Shown: piece after piece, positions 21,461 to 33,558 of the stretch
How the letters are laid out: each line of letters opens with the position of its first letter
Position numbering within the stretch: the first letter of the stretch is position 1
NCBI GenBank assembly: GCA_014904985.1
Contig: MU129150.1
Coordinates: forward strand, 29,373 to 73,173
DNA length: 43,801 nt
From: Hydnum rufescens UP504
Taxonomy: Eukaryota > Basidiomycota > Agaricomycetes > Cantharellales > Hydnaceae
Direction of reading: 5' to 3'
Program-made: the position numbers and the translations under genes
The notes under the pieces: generated by a model
Database searches by the model: none
What the model saw: only the letters and a program-made list of their open reading frames with translations
What the model was told of the DNA's origin: nothing

Positions 21461-24249
21461 GGAGCTAGAAGGAAAATATTCGCTCGCAAGGCATGGAGGA
21501 TGCCTGAATTGGCAAGATATCCATAGCAAGTCGGAACCATGTGGGTAGGATATGCTTTTGCTCCTACAGGAGCAATAAGATAGAGCCACAGGGTGATCCA
21601 CTGCATTACATAACCTGCCAGAAATGCAGTAGCGGTTTTGTTAAGAGGAGTACGCTTTGCTGTTATGTTAAGCCGTAAATTTGTTGTCTACACTTGTTTC
21701 CGTTCTCGTTCTTCGTCATCGTCGTTAACAAGACCAAGCTTGATGCGAGCAGTTTCAGAAAAGGCTGGTTGAGGTTGCTAGACCACCAAAAAGGTATAGC
21801 CATTAGCATAGAGCTCTATTACTTTTTGAGCTAAATCTGGCGTGAGGAATACCAAAAAACCACGACAGTAGTGCCACTCACCTCATCTTTCACCCACCTG
21901 ACTGCAATTTTTCTGCTCTATAACAGACCAGTTTTTATTGATGAAGCTAAATTTGATTGCCAGATTGAGAACTAGGACAATAGAGTGTGTCAGGCGTGAT
22001 TTGGGGGCTGCTATATCTATAGGTAGCGCACCCATAGCAATTACATAGGTGGGACCTCCTCCCAGCTTTCTCGTGGTATTTGTTTAATCACTCCATTCCC
22101 TCATACACATAGCAGCTAATATCGCGATGCATGGCAGTGTTGGGATTCCAGCAATTTTGAAGCCTCTGGAATGCAGGCAACACCCTGCTGAGGACAGGGG
22201 GTGCTTGCCTGACATTAACTGTTGGACAGAGTGCGGAACTGTAAGAAAATACAAGGACTGAAATGAGAGCTTGCTTCAAGACTTCAGGGTGCCCACATAC
22301 TGATAGTATTTCGTGGATTTTCTCTGCCATGGCCCATTGGGCGTCATTTAGGTCCTTATTTTGGATTTCACGAAATTTTCGCTTTGCGCCATCACCTTGA
22401 TTGCCTGTGAACAGCTTTAGCAAGAAATCCAGCAGACTGATATCTTTGACTCACAGGCCGTGTGGGTATTGCTCTATCTAGCATCCCATATGCTGAATCC
22501 CAGCGAGTTTTGACATCCCGTAGCAATTCTTTCTCAGGGATTCGTGGCTCGAACTCATCTGAAGTGTTCCCCTCTTGGATAATTTCCATGAATGCTATAT
22601 GGCGGTCACCTGTAGATTGGACAGCATGAACGAGTCCACGCACTCGTGCCATGATATCCCCGTCTGCTGCAGTCTTTAAAAGGGTGAGAATATGCTGAAC
22701 AGATATATTTATAACATGAGGGAAACATCTAGAGACACACAATGTTTAGTCATCATCTAGATGCAACTAATGACGCAGATCATGCTTACCGGACTCTATT
22801 CCCTCTGCCGAGAATTGAACACCTCTGGCTTTCAAGACTCGCTCCAACTCAACCATAAAGGTGGCATTGTTTGAGGCATTGTCAAGTGTCCACCAACCAA
22901 CCTATTTTTGAACTCGTATTATCAGATTCACACAAGTGAGCCAAACATACCTTATCTACGGGGATGCTGGCATGTTCAAGTAAGTGCCAAATGGCAGAGC
23001 ATATAGACTTTCCGTCATGAGATCCAGGGAGATAATGGAAGGCGATTAGATCAGCACGAAGGGAAAGGGTCCCGTCTTGACATCGCTGTATCCAATGGGC
23101 GGTAACTGCTAAGTATGGCCACAATACTCCATCAGTCCAGATATCAGCTGTGAATGAGACCTTCCCCAGGGAAGACTAGAGATATTGTATTTCGTCACAC
23201 AAGGGAACGGAATTTGGCTATGAGATTCTTACTGCAACCTCCCACTTCAAATTTTTGAACTCCGCATGCCACATTTGAATAATCATTTTCCGCACCAAAG
23301 TTCAGCCAGGGAGTTCTTTGATCATTACAGAATCACACAAATAAACTAGAAGTGCCTTGAACTCCGGACACTCGACCACATTTATGGCCCATGAATGAGA
23401 TTTCAGTGCTCATCCTAGACCCCATGTATGCACTGTAAGACCTACCTGATCATCTGCGGCGATCCAATTCACAAGGTGTTGAAGCAGACCTTCCACCGTA
23501 ACCTCCTCCCTTGCCGTCTTGCTTGCCTCAATACTACATTGCTGGATTTGATGACTCTTACGCAGGGACTCAATTGCAATTGGCCACCCATGCATAGTGC
23601 ACGCTTCAAGATACTCGTCCGGGTGGTATGTTTCTAGATGCTTGCGGAGTGTAGTTGTACTCGAGTTGCCATATACCCAAGTGCGGCTATCGTCCGGGAG
23701 CTTGTTCTCGTCACAGAGTGACCTAGGATTACATACACATTTAGTCATATTATGAATGTCGGGCATGAGACTAATGCGGAAATAATAATACCTGCATCGC
23801 TTACACTCAGCATGTGGCCTATGAGATGCCTCTATATATCTTGCAAAGAAATGATCAACATCTTTTGTCTTTGAGGTACCCTTTTTTAGCATTTTCTTAG
23901 AATTACGGTGCAACGGCGATTTTCCTGGATTCGGCGAGTACGTTTTGGCAGGTTGAACATGCTTATATCGTCCCAGAATAGGTGTCCTTGGTGGCATGGG
24001 TGTCCCTGGCAGTGTGGGGGCAGACTGTTTGTCAGACTCTTCTGTAGGAACTGTCATATTTGTGAGGGTGGCACCGGGTGTGAGTGAAAGTGAACTAGCT
24101 ATTGATGGTGTGAGCAGCTGGGGGTCTATTGCTTCCACCCGTGGGTGCTTTTGGCCTTCGGACACAGACTCAGCTCGAGGGTGCTTCAAGTTCGGTGGCA
24201 TGACGGAAGTACGATGAGAGTGAGCCTCAGCGAGGAATCGTATGGTCAC
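21460..24249 (-). pseudogene. hAT transposase with BED zinc finger (frame broken in places)
   Basis: The DDE-type transposase of the surrounding hAT element. Exon 1 starts at Met 24249 (MTIRFLAEAHSHRTSVMPPN); after a disordered N-terminus of about 140 residues comes a BED finger (AECKRC ... KHLETYH). A 69-bp GTATTA..CCTAG intron at 23723-23791 is a multiple of three, so the frame reads through it. Then follow the first catalytic Asp (FTADIWTDGVLWPY, about 23150), TAHWI and G.HDGKSI motifs, WTLDNASNNAT (about 22890), CFPHVINISVQH, DVKTRWDSAYGMLD (about 22500), EGME.LNKYHEKAG, PTYVIAM then (after an intron) LAIKFSFINKNW, and the C-terminal LAMDILPIQASSMPCERIFS (about 21530-21470) with the catalytic Glu. 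Several stops and shifts interrupt it, for example at the EGME-TGA junction near 22088. All landmark motifs are present, so activity was lost recently or the breaks are sequencing errors. Confidence 0.88.
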
Positions 24250-24498
24250 ATGACTTCCCAGCCATTACCCCACTATATATTTTCTGTACACAGATGGCTA
24301 CCACTCGATTTTTATTTTAGCTATCTAGTCTACTGAATTTTGGCTTGAGCTGACTTCAAGTCAAGTCAAGTTGGTCGAAGTCGAAGCCAAGTCAAAAGAT
24401 TTGTAAGCAATGACTTGGCTTGACTTGACTTCAAATGGCTTGACTCGTGACTCAAGTCAACTCCAAGCCCGAGTCACGGCAACACTACTTAGACCTGA

Positions 24499-25268
<770 letters not shown>

Positions 25269-25593
25269 GTAGTCACGTGCGCTCCACTGGACTCAACGCT
25301 AGCAATTGAACTTGACAGGCATGAGTGGGATAATTACTGACTCCTGATTAAGTTCAGACTGAATGAACTTGCTAGGAATTCAACTGCGGATCATCCGCAA
25401 TCCATCAGAACCTCATCTGAAGATACAGATGCGCCTCTGAAACCTCACACAGCCACAGATCGTCATCTGATCCATGTCTGAGTGCTCAGCCAACCTACTA
25501 TGGTTACAGTGGCCATGTGTCTGATTTGACTTATCGTCCTGGATCTCTCAGATAAAGGAGACTAGGACACAAGGTGGGCTCTCCCTGTCTCCA
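25269..25593 (+). other. Intergenic CpG-rich spacer
   Basis: Between the two broken host-type genes. No frame or repeat is recognised. It contains two GATCATCCGCAATCCATCAGAAC/CATCTGA-like short repeats. A promoter for the following gene could lie here, but no clear core element is seen. Confidence 0.4.
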
Positions 25594-27130
25594 ATTGATT
25601 GCCATGGAGCTGGAAACAAATCACGCCCCCGAAACCTTGGCTGCATTGCTTGACAATAACTTGGGTGCGGTGCTTTGTTGGCATTATAGTCTCGGCTGCG
25701 TAAGGATCCCTTCATTAGAGCCTCTCGTTCCTGCTCGCTTAGTTCGGTAACTCCCTCAGATTATTCGGAATAGTGAGCGAGCATGGCTTAACATCTTTAA
25801 CTAGTCTCAATGCATAATAAACACTTTTGAACAGTTGACAACGCAATGTCATTATTATGCACTTCGCTTCAAGCAGGATCCTACCTGGCTTAAATGCATG
25901 GTGATGGCACTTTGGTACGACCCGCCCACCATTGACAGATTTCACCAACACTCACCGATCTTTTCCCTCAAGGATCATCAACGGTATGCACCAGATTGCA
26001 GTCAGCATAGTTATTGTCCAATACTGTGTAAGGGTTGATGCTTGCTCTGCCAGTCTCGCTGCATGTGCATACTTAGCATCTCCCTCTCTTTGAAGGTGCA
26101 CCACTATGGTGACGTTGAATATGTTCTTCAGATCACTTGGTGAGCCGTGCCGCAGGTAGTTTCCATCGCATGGCTAATTGTCTGGTTTCAAGGACCATCT
26201 CGGTATGTCCAATTTTAGATTTGATGATCTCGAAGGATGGACGGTTGAACTCGGCATTTATGGGTCATTCTAGTTTTTCCTCATGCTAGAGGTTAGAGGG
26301 TATCTCAATTCTGTGACATTGCCTTACATGTGCTGAGATATTGTCATAGCCACTGCTAGGATTTATAGTCCAAATGTATGTGCCTGCACTCTTGCAGTAA
26401 AAGACTTGAATTCATTGTGTTCAATCTGCGCAGGTACTTTACGTGTCGCTTGTATTACCATTAGTCTGTCATATTTGTCATTGGTTGAACCACCCCATGA
26501 CACTTGGACTCACGCAGTCAACCGGAAGCTTTGGCCCGTGGCTGCCTTTACTGCTACACTTTCTATTATCGGCTTTGGTACGATGAGGAACCCATTTGAA
26601 AAAGCATATTCTTAGCGAATTTCTCCTTATTTGAATAGTTCTGGGAGAGGGTAAGGCAGGTCTGTCATCTTCACTACTGGACGGCTGACATATAGACCTT
26701 CCAGCCTGCGCTGTCCTCTCGTTTGTAGTGCTGATTCCCTTCCTGATCAGTCTGAATCTATGACATGCTCGAATAGGTACATCTACCGCCCTGCTGAGTA
26801 CAAGATCTCATGGTCCGTTGTGGCCTCCCGAGCGACTGCGCACCCCTGCTGAATTTTTGCGAGCAGTGGCTTGTCACCCTATCGCTTGTAACAAGTAGTG
26901 TGTGTGATATCGCAGTCGCAATCCCTGTGGCTTGGACACTGTATACCTCATGTACAGGATTCAAGCAGTGCGTCATCTCCTTTCGACTTCCACTGACACC
27001 TCTTACTGACCCATGAGGGATTGGTGATATTCAGGACGAATGCTCTCCTCGCAAGGCTAACTCTGTGGACTGTAACTAGTGGCGCTTTGCCGCGTCCGTG
27101 TCGTCCTCCACAATACCCTTGGTAATTCAC
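25594..27130 (+). pseudogene. DUF6534-like seven-helix membrane protein gene (broken)
   Basis: Basidiomycetes carry many such membrane proteins of unknown role. The likely start is ATG at 25603 (MELETNHAPETLAALLDNNL, then GAVLC). With one base ignored, a first helix (GIIVSAA) follows. Next comes QCHYYALRFKQDPTWLKCMV (about 25850-25905), matching the family pattern Q..YY..RF..D..WLK..V. Then SIVIVQYC near 26005 (helix before an exposed loop), and LYVSLVLPLV near 26430. At 26866 the sequence QWLVTLSLVTSSVCDIAVAI then WTLYTSCTGFKQC corresponds to the family's W..s...D..ia..l...L...RTGFK segment. The final helix area near 27030-27090 reads LVIFRTNALLARLTLWTV. Short introns are probable (for example GTAATT..CTCAG at 27122-27154). 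Stops and single-base shifts are frequent. Family assignment rests on motif order only. Confidence 0.55.
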
Positions 27131-28089
27131 TAATTAAATCTCGCCTTTACTCAGCTCTTTTGCCCTGCTGGAAGCTGTCATAGTTCGTTGACCTGGTTTC
27201 CTATGTAATTGGGCTTCTCATGCTGTATGCCCACAGTTCATTGTAAAATTTGAGAGTCTAATTCACGTAACAGCAAATATTGGTGCGCCCCCGTCATTGA
27301 AGTCGGACTTCTCTGATTAATTGTTGGAATACAGTACTCGCTAAATTGTACAGGTGAGCATGGCCAAAGACCATAATCCCCAGGTAATTGTCTTTACTCC
27401 ACCGTATTTGGAACTAGCAACATGTTACTTGCTTTGTGAGATGTTCCCTTGTACTTTCTTTGATTCAAGGCAGGTAAATCTCTAACTGTGAGAACATCAT
27501 GTTAACAGCTTGAATCGGCGGGGCACTCTCACTAAGAGCCAACAAGGTGCCCTCCACTTCTCAGATAACATAGCACTGTCCCACATGGGCTTGTGAAGGA
27601 ACCATGGTCAGGTATCATCTAGCAAACCTGGACCTCCCCACTTGTATTGTTGAAGAAAAATATTTGTATGTTTTTTTTTCTTTTTTCCCTTTGACTCTGT
27701 TGCTTCTACCTCCATCTTTGCTCACTTGATGATGCATTTGAATTAATTCAGCCACTGGCCCCAAAGAAGGATGGGCTCCCTTGGATTCAGATCACTGTGA
27801 CCACTCACTAATACTGGAAGGGTGTAAGGAGGCCTACTTAGGTAACTAGACATGTGGTTGAAAAAATAGAAGGCCTCAGACCCACCACAAGGTGTCCTCG
27901 TCAAGAGCTCCCTGAGAAGCTTGTCTGGTCCCAAGTCTAGAAGTCAGGCAGCTTATTATGCTCAGTGGGGTCTACAGAGTTGATATAGAATAAGCAAAAG
28001 ATCTAGTTATCCTATGAATTGAACCCCTATCCTCCTCTACCTCCTACATGGTTATATGCAGCTAGGCTAACCAGCCATCTGATACCTGA
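27131..28089. other. Boundary between CpG-rich and CpG-poor sequence
   Basis: CpG remains common up to about 27520 (GAATCGGCGGGG is the last cluster) and nearly disappears after it. The left part probably holds the decayed 3' end of the membrane protein gene. The right part (27640-28089) contains a T-rich run and no recognisable gene. No terminal repeat marks the boundary. Confidence 0.55.
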
Positions 28090-28608
28090 ATGCTTGGACT
28101 GCTTCCTAACTACCCATTTGGAATGAACCCCAGCAAAAATTTTGCCCACACCACTGTCAGGATCAAATTGATATTTGCTTCTGCCTGTGGACTTACCTGT
28201 CAGAGTATCATTCTTTGTCAACTCTATCATATGGTGTGTACTTCTTCAAATGCTCTTGTCAACTCTCTCCTTCCATTCAGTAAGGGGGTTATTGTCATCC
28301 TTGCCATTATTGGCATTTCTCTTATTATTATTGCCCTTGTTCTATCAGGCCTCGACCAGTGGGCCATGGGCTGGGTAGTCAACCAGTGGCAGCATTGGTG
28401 CCCTTGTCAGCACCTGTCATTCCCTCACTCCCTGCATGAGTCCATGGAATTGCCAATCCAGACTCCCCCTCCTCCTACTCTGCCCCCAATCCCTGAATCC
28501 ACACCACCTGTCCCAATCCCTACTCCATCAGCATCATTACAGTCCTTCAACACTTTGGACACCTTTGGAGTACCCAGGCATACACTGCCTTGGAAGTATA
28601 TATGCTAA
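28090..28608 (+). CDS. Unrecognised protein with one membrane segment and Pro-rich tail (repeat-borne)
   Basis: A 172-codon open frame starting MLGLLPNYPFGMNPSKNF. The segment VIVILAIIGISLIIIALVL (about residues 65-83) is a strong membrane helix, followed by QWAMGWVVNQWQHWCPC. The tail is proline-rich (TPPPPTLPPIPESTPP VP). A diverged inverted copy lies at 38195-38684, where the membrane helix is conserved (VIVILAIIGISLIIIALIL) but the frame is interrupted after it. The last third of this frame is also present in the left duplication copy (17977 on), where the front part is missing. Its presence in three repeat copies suggests transposon origin. The start is uncertain because similarity between copies begins near the helix. 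No function is assigned. Confidence 0.4.
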   Translation: MLGLLPNYPFGMNPSKNFAHTTVRIKLIFASACGLTCQSIILCQLYHMVCTSSNALVNSLLPFSKGVIVILAIIGISLIIIALVLSGLDQWAMGWVVNQWQHWCPCQHLSFPHSLHESMELPIQTPPPPTLPPIPESTPPVPIPTPSASLQSFNTLDTFGVPRHTLPWKYIC

Positions 28609-29225
28609 GGGGGATGCATATGGAAGTTGGGACATAGCCATGTCGAGGTGTGCACAGGATTCATAACATGGCTGCATCAGCTTAGTGAAGCTTAGTGATG
28701 GTGGCTGTGGAGGCTGACTGATGGGCTGTGGTGGCTGTGGTGGCTGTGTGCAGGAAGTAATACTTATAGCCTTTGCAGTTGGGGATCACCAGTTTCAATC
28801 TCTCAGGATTCCACTGTGATAGGTGTGAGAGTTGTGTGTCCCCTGTTGGGTAGTGTATACTCAGGATTCCCACTGTGATAGTGTGTGGTTAATTAATCTC
28901 TTTCCTCTTTCTGTTTGTGGCTTCAACAGCAGTGTCACCCTGACAGAGGGCAGCCCTGCCCACCCCATCAACTAGAGGGGTGAGGGTTGTGTTGATGTTT
29001 CAGATCACCAAAAATTACCAGGACCCAGGGCCCCTTGTGTGGGATGGAGGAAGTGGCTGAACAGCACCAGCCCTTAGGCCAGCACTGTTCATGCCACCTC
29101 CCCCATCCCACACAAAAGGCCTTGGGAGGTGCTAGAGGGGGTACCAGAAGGGGTACAGGCCCCTGGGGGTGCACTTGGGGGGTTCCTGTTAATGGGAGGC
29201 ATGGGTGAGTTAAAAAAATCAAGAG

Positions 29226-29265
29226 TAGTGCAAAAGAGCAGCCAGAGGCTGCTCTTTTTGCACTA
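29226..29265. repeat. Hairpin, second copy
   Basis: Same as 18748-18788 with one A missing in the left stem, leaving a one-base bulge. Confidence 0.85.
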
Positions 29266-29308
29266 GAGTACCTAAAATAACAATTACTTACCTTAGCACC
29301 ACACCCAG

Positions 29309-30140
29309 TGCAGAGGTTTCTTCTATATGGAGTGTGAGAAACCAAGGGCAAGTTTGAGTTTGGAGCTCAGAACCTGGCCTTAATATTACAAGGGAGACAG
29401 GTACTTCCTCCTATATTTAGTTGTAGATCCTACTGGCTTTTAACACAGCACAAAGATAGACTAGCTACTTGTACTGGCAAATTTGGGGTTGAGACTAGCT
29501 GTCTCAGGTTTACTAAGGTGGGTAAGGTTCAGAAGAGAGGAGCTGCCAGTCCTCAAGATGGGTAGTATATGTCAGTCCACATCAGAAATTCATAGGACTT
29601 GATGGTCCTCAGATTTCAAGGTATGAGTCAGATATGTCTCAGAGTTCACTCCTCCTGTGCCAGCTGGTCATTGCCAAGCTGAGTCCAGAGAGATCTTACA
29701 AGGTCTAGTCAGTGACCAGGGAACACCTTTACACAGCTTCACAAAGCTCTGTCTGGCTTGTAGTGGTAAGGGGGAAAGAGTTGTTATTCTTTGGAGCTGT
29801 AATTACATGTATATATATATGGTGACCTGGAAATCCAAGTGACACCTTATTTCCAAATCTATTTTTAAGAAGGTTCCAGACTGGCCTAGATTTGCCTATT
29901 ATGGAAGGCCCCAGGGAGTCCACAGGCCCATCTGGATTCCAAGAATTTCCAATGGACATATGCAGTCAGTCCTTATGGTCTGGATGCCATTGGTGACTCA
30001 AGTGACTCATAGCCTTTTAGTCACTGTTGGCTATCTGTGGCTAAGTCAGATGTACACCTGCTAAGGCCACAGCAAGGGACTTAAGGTCCAAAGAGTAAGG
30101 ATTTTGGGTTTTTATAGGCTTAATTTTCTACCCTTCTACA
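29309..30140. mobile_element. Solo LTR (family L2), second duplication copy
   Basis: 832 bp, TGCAGAGG to TTCTACA, flanked by CCCAG at 29304-29308 and 30141-30145. Same insertion as 18833-19664, so it predates the 2.7-kb duplication. The homologous repeat at 39656-39980 lacks it. Confidence 0.87.
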
Positions 30141-30679
30141 CCCAGTCTCTACTGGGGTGTGGTGGCTTCTCCTGGGCTCTTGGTAGATGGTAGTGGTGGT
30201 GTCATGAAACAAAAGTGTTCTGGCAACTGCTGGTAAATTGAACCCAGGACTCAACACCAGCAGTTGCCTGGTTTCAAAGACAGCCCACCTGCTGCTATAT
30301 AATAGCCTAAATGCAGTAATCAGATAGACCAGTAGGGAGGGATGCATTAGATAATATTCCATAACAACTTTGGATAGTATCCCATTGCATAATATAGTGA
30401 TTCCTATTTTAAAAAAGCCTAAATGCAGAAATTGGATGAAGTACATCCAAAATATTTAGCCATAGATAGACCCCTAAAGACCCTTACAGAGTGGAAAATA
30501 CAGGCCCAGGGCCAATGGTTAGTGCCTGAAACAATAAGAACAGTAAGTACTGGAACCACCAGAACTTGCCAAGAAATAAGCACTTGGCAGATCATTTTGA
30601 AATTTGGCACATAATTAGACACTATTTGGGCACAAAACATATCAAATTTCAGCCCAATCCATGCAGTGGTTATTGATAT

Positions 30680-31347
30680 TATGGTTGCTGAAGTCAGGTT
30701 ACAAACCCTGGAAACCTGAGTTTGAACCTGAACCTGACCTGTGGTCAGGTTCAGGTTTTGCCCTCATGGGTGATTTCAGGTTTTGGGCCCCCATGTTTTC
30801 AGGTTCAGGTTTAACCCAGGTTCAAACCTGAAATCATGAGCCATGAGAAATATCTGAGCTGAACACTGATTTTAACCATAATCCAGAATGAGTCATCAAT
30901 TCTGGCAAGTTCCAGAGTTATGTAAACAGGTTCCTTGGTGGAGAAATAGGTTACTTTGAACTGAAGTTAAACATAAAACCTCATGCAAAGTTTATATTGA
31001 CTATACATTACATAGACTATGTACAGTCAATATAAACTTTGCATGAGGTTTTATGTTTAACTTCAGTTCAAAGTAACCTATTTCTCCACCAAGGAACCTG
31101 CTTACATAGCTCTGGAACTTGCCAGAATTGATGACTCATTCTGGATTATGGTTAAAATCAGTGTTCAGCTCAGATATTTCTCATGGCTCATGATTTCAGG
31201 TTTGAACCTGGGTTAAACCTGAACCTGACCTGAACCTAACCTAAGATAGGTTTTCTTCAGGTTAGGTTCAGGTTTTGCCAATTGAGGAGATTCAGGTTTT
31301 GCCCAAATGGGGCAAAACCTGACCTGAACCTGACTTTGGCAACCATA
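30680..31347. mobile_element. Foldback hAT-type MITE (H1), copy 2, 668 bp
   Basis: Begins TATGGTTGC and ends GCAACCATA. Almost the whole element folds on itself: subterminal AACCTGAACCTGACC arrays, CATAATCCAGAATGAGTCAT and its complement, and a central palindrome around CATAGACTATG near 31015. Flanks ATTGATAT (30672-30679) and ACTGAGAT (31348-31355) match at six of eight bases. The neighbouring 290-bp repeat unit lacks the element, giving an empty site. An 8-bp duplication and TATGGTTGC-type ends point to hAT mobilisation. No coding capacity. Confidence 0.85.
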
Positions 31348-31930
31348 ACTGAGATATGAGGCAAACAAGTCTGGACATTAAAAATTTATTTCCTCCCCCT
31401 ACAAAATACCTGGGGACTTGAAAATTTACACAGAGTATAGCAATATGTTGTACTAATCATGTGCCAAAAATGATTCCAATCCATCCACTTTAAGGGAGTG
31501 AACTGGACAATAGGTACCAGAAGTACTGGAAATTGCCAACATTTAAGTGCTGAGTGGTTCATTCTGAAAATTTGCATGTGACTAGATCCCACATAGGCAA
31601 AGATTGTATCCAAATTTCAGCCAGATCTGTTAGTTATAGAGATATGAGGCAAACAAGTCTAAACATTGAAAATTGATTTACTCACCCTACAGGCAAGATA
31701 TGGACTTGAAAATTGACATGGAGTACAGTCATAAAACTGACCAAATATGTGCCAAAATCAGTGGATTGGTTTACTTCTAGGCACTCAACACCTTTGACAG
31801 GCAGAAAAGGGAATAAAACCCCACTATAAATGTGAGTCACTCCACATCTAGGTGGAATAGGCTTGGAATATTATTTCACTAACTATATCCAAAAATGAAA
31901 TTAATTGGCTGTGTGGAAGTGGCTGAAATG
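31348..31930 (+). repeat. Tandem units of ~290 bp (family T290)
   Basis: Two neighbouring units share GAGATATGAGGCAAACAAGT (31349 and 31637), then GGACTTGAAAATT.ACA, ATGTGCCAAAA, TTTCAGCC.GATC and related blocks. A further unit to the left (30423-30679) is interrupted by the MITE. The right array at about 42720-43290 has two more units. No coding sense is apparent. Confidence 0.75.
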
Positions 31931-31989
31931 GAGCAGAGGGGTGTCCCACAGTGGAAGCCAGAGCTTGTGAGGCAGACAATCATGCCCAT

Positions 31990-32090
31990 GCTGCAGAGGA
32001 CAGGGCCACACTGCAGAGGATCAGGTTCATGCCATGGAAACATACATTGCTGAGCTGGAGGAACAACTGTGGCTACAGAGTCTCCAGTGA
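31990..32090 (+). pseudogene. Coiled-coil C-terminus, copy 1 (unknown gene family)
   Basis: The frame ending in TGA at 32088-32090 reads AEDQVHAMETYIAELEEQLW then LQSLQ. Copies at 37735-37922 and 38888-39016 end in the same way, showing a conserved heptad-like C-terminus (EDQ.HA.ET.I.ELE.QL.LQ). Upstream the frame is broken. The family is not recognised; it is associated with the T290 and D1 repeats. Confidence 0.5.
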
Positions 32091-33550
32091 TGAGGGTCCC
32101 TGGGGGACCATACTAGGTATGAGGTGAGGGTTCTCAATGTCACTTATTTATCAACTCAATCCAGCAAGAATGGGAGGGCTCAGGGATGGTGTTGGGCTTC
32201 ATTCATTGGCCACACATTTGTCACTGTCATTGCATGTCACCACTCACAATCTTCTTCATTGCACAAGTTTGTTCTAGCTCTGATCAACAAAACATATATA
32301 TTTGCTATGAAACCTGTAGGAGAAAGTAAAATACCATAACCTGACTGGTGAACACTTTCTGTCACTATTACTGCTTGCAAAATACCCTCATGCTATCTCA
32401 TATAACAGTAGTGTAAAAGCTTGAAGAGCAATGAGGCAAGTGATTCAGAAAACACAGCCATGCAGCCACACACCCACTCACAATATCAAGGGTGACAGCC
32501 ATGATGATGGAAATACAGCCCACAAACCACACATTGGCCAAGATTCTGCCTGAGAGTTGGGAGGAAAGTGAAAGCTCTCTGCTGGGACCAATCATGATGG
32601 ACCCCAGGACAACCACCCCATCACAACCACAAAACTAACCTGTTAGGCCACCCCATTCTGTACACACCCTCTATGACCCAAAGAACAGCAGTAATTTTGT
32701 CACTGCTTACAGCCATGGTGCACATGACACAGCCACATATGTGTGAGCACTGGACAGATGTAGAACTCACTTTGTTGCTCACTGAAAGACCAGGCATCAA
32801 ACAGTTTCAGAGATATCCTGGGTCCCAGCTAGCTACAAATGTGTATTTCTTCACCAAAATCCTCTCCCTATCCAAGATGTCATCTTTGCTGCCACCTCCT
32901 GATCCCATTCTGGCTGCCCTGATGCCAGGCAAATGGGTGAGCACATGGCATGATCAATTTGTCAGCCTATTGTGTGAAGACTATGCCAGCCTTGCCACTT
33001 TCCATCTTGTTTCACTGTTCCACTGGGAACATCTGGGGAGACTTCAACATGAAGGGCTAACTTTTGTATTTGAGTGAGACCCAGCCTCAGTTGTTTATCT
33101 TAGAGCAGATTGAATGTCAGTTGACAACAACCCCTGGACCTTGGACAACTATCAAGCTTCCTGAAAGCTCTTGCACCTTATTTGAAACCATCTGAGAATC
33201 AGGACTCTGTCAATAGTCTGGCCAAAGCAGTTGATTGGTGCCACCCCCTCAATGATTGAGGCATTTTCAGATATTTCACAGATCCAAAATGGAACCTCCC
33301 ATCTCCCATGTCTTCTGCTCGAAGTTTAGGCATGACCACTTTCAAAACCCAGACACTCAACCCAATATCATTAACATCATTCTTGCTGTCTATGCTATAT
33401 CCAAGCTTTGACCAAATTACAATGCTTGGGAAGCAAATTGTTGGTGGTTGGTGAGGTCAATCCATCAATTCATCTAGACAGAATGGCATGGTGAACCAAA
33501 TGGCCTGATCCCCCTGAGACCATTTGTTGACAGGCACCAACAACAACTCT
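32091..33550 (+). other. CpG-poor stretch with one unrecognised ORF (32673-33077)
   Basis: A 134-codon plus frame at 32673-33077 (starts MTQRTAVILSLLTAMVHMTQ) has ordinary protein composition and includes MPGKWVSTWHDQFVSLLCED. A following piece near 33230-33400 reads DWCHPLND then PKWNLPSPMSSARSLGMTTF in one frame with a stop. This could be a decayed gene, but I cannot name a family. Confidence 0.35.
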
Positions 33551-33558
33551 TGTGGGAT

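Larger units (their letters stand above)
20926..24487 (-). mobile_element. hAT-family DNA transposon, ~3.56 kb
   Basis: The right end read inward begins TAGTGTTGCCGTGACTCGGG; the left end begins TAGTTGTTGCCCGCGG, a diverged match. Both ends carry clustered subterminal CTTGACTT/CAAGTCAA motifs (about 21000-21090 and 24340-24480), typical of hAT elements. A hAT transposase occupies most of the interior on the minus strand. The 8-bp flanks (20918-20925 and 24488-24495) are not a convincing target duplication, perhaps because of sequence errors on the left. CpG content is much higher than in the older elements, so it is a comparatively young insertion or one that escaped mutation. Confidence 0.8.
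28461..31157 (+). repeat. Right copy of the 2.7-kb direct duplication (D1)
   Basis: Partner of 17977-20677. This copy continues on both sides into related repeat sequence (the full membrane/Pro-rich gene on the left, the rest of the MITE on the right), so it looks like the original context. It has the same solo LTR and hairpin as the left copy. Compared with the distant third copy at 37960-38500, it lacks some homopolymer bases that the left copy keeps, and the reverse is true elsewhere. Confidence 0.95.

Noticed and set aside
23996..24217. Plus-strand ORF with serine/valine-rich product
   Set aside because: Antisense shadow of the hAT transposase N-terminus.
20918..24495. Clean 8-bp target duplication of the hAT element
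   Set aside because: TTTGACGA and CTTAGACC share only a TTNGAC-like core when shifted; I do not claim a duplication.
28175..28666. Alternative frames with Leu-rich or Pro/His-rich products
   Set aside because: They overlap the 28090-28608 frame; low stop density in CpG-poor, C-rich sequence opens all three frames.
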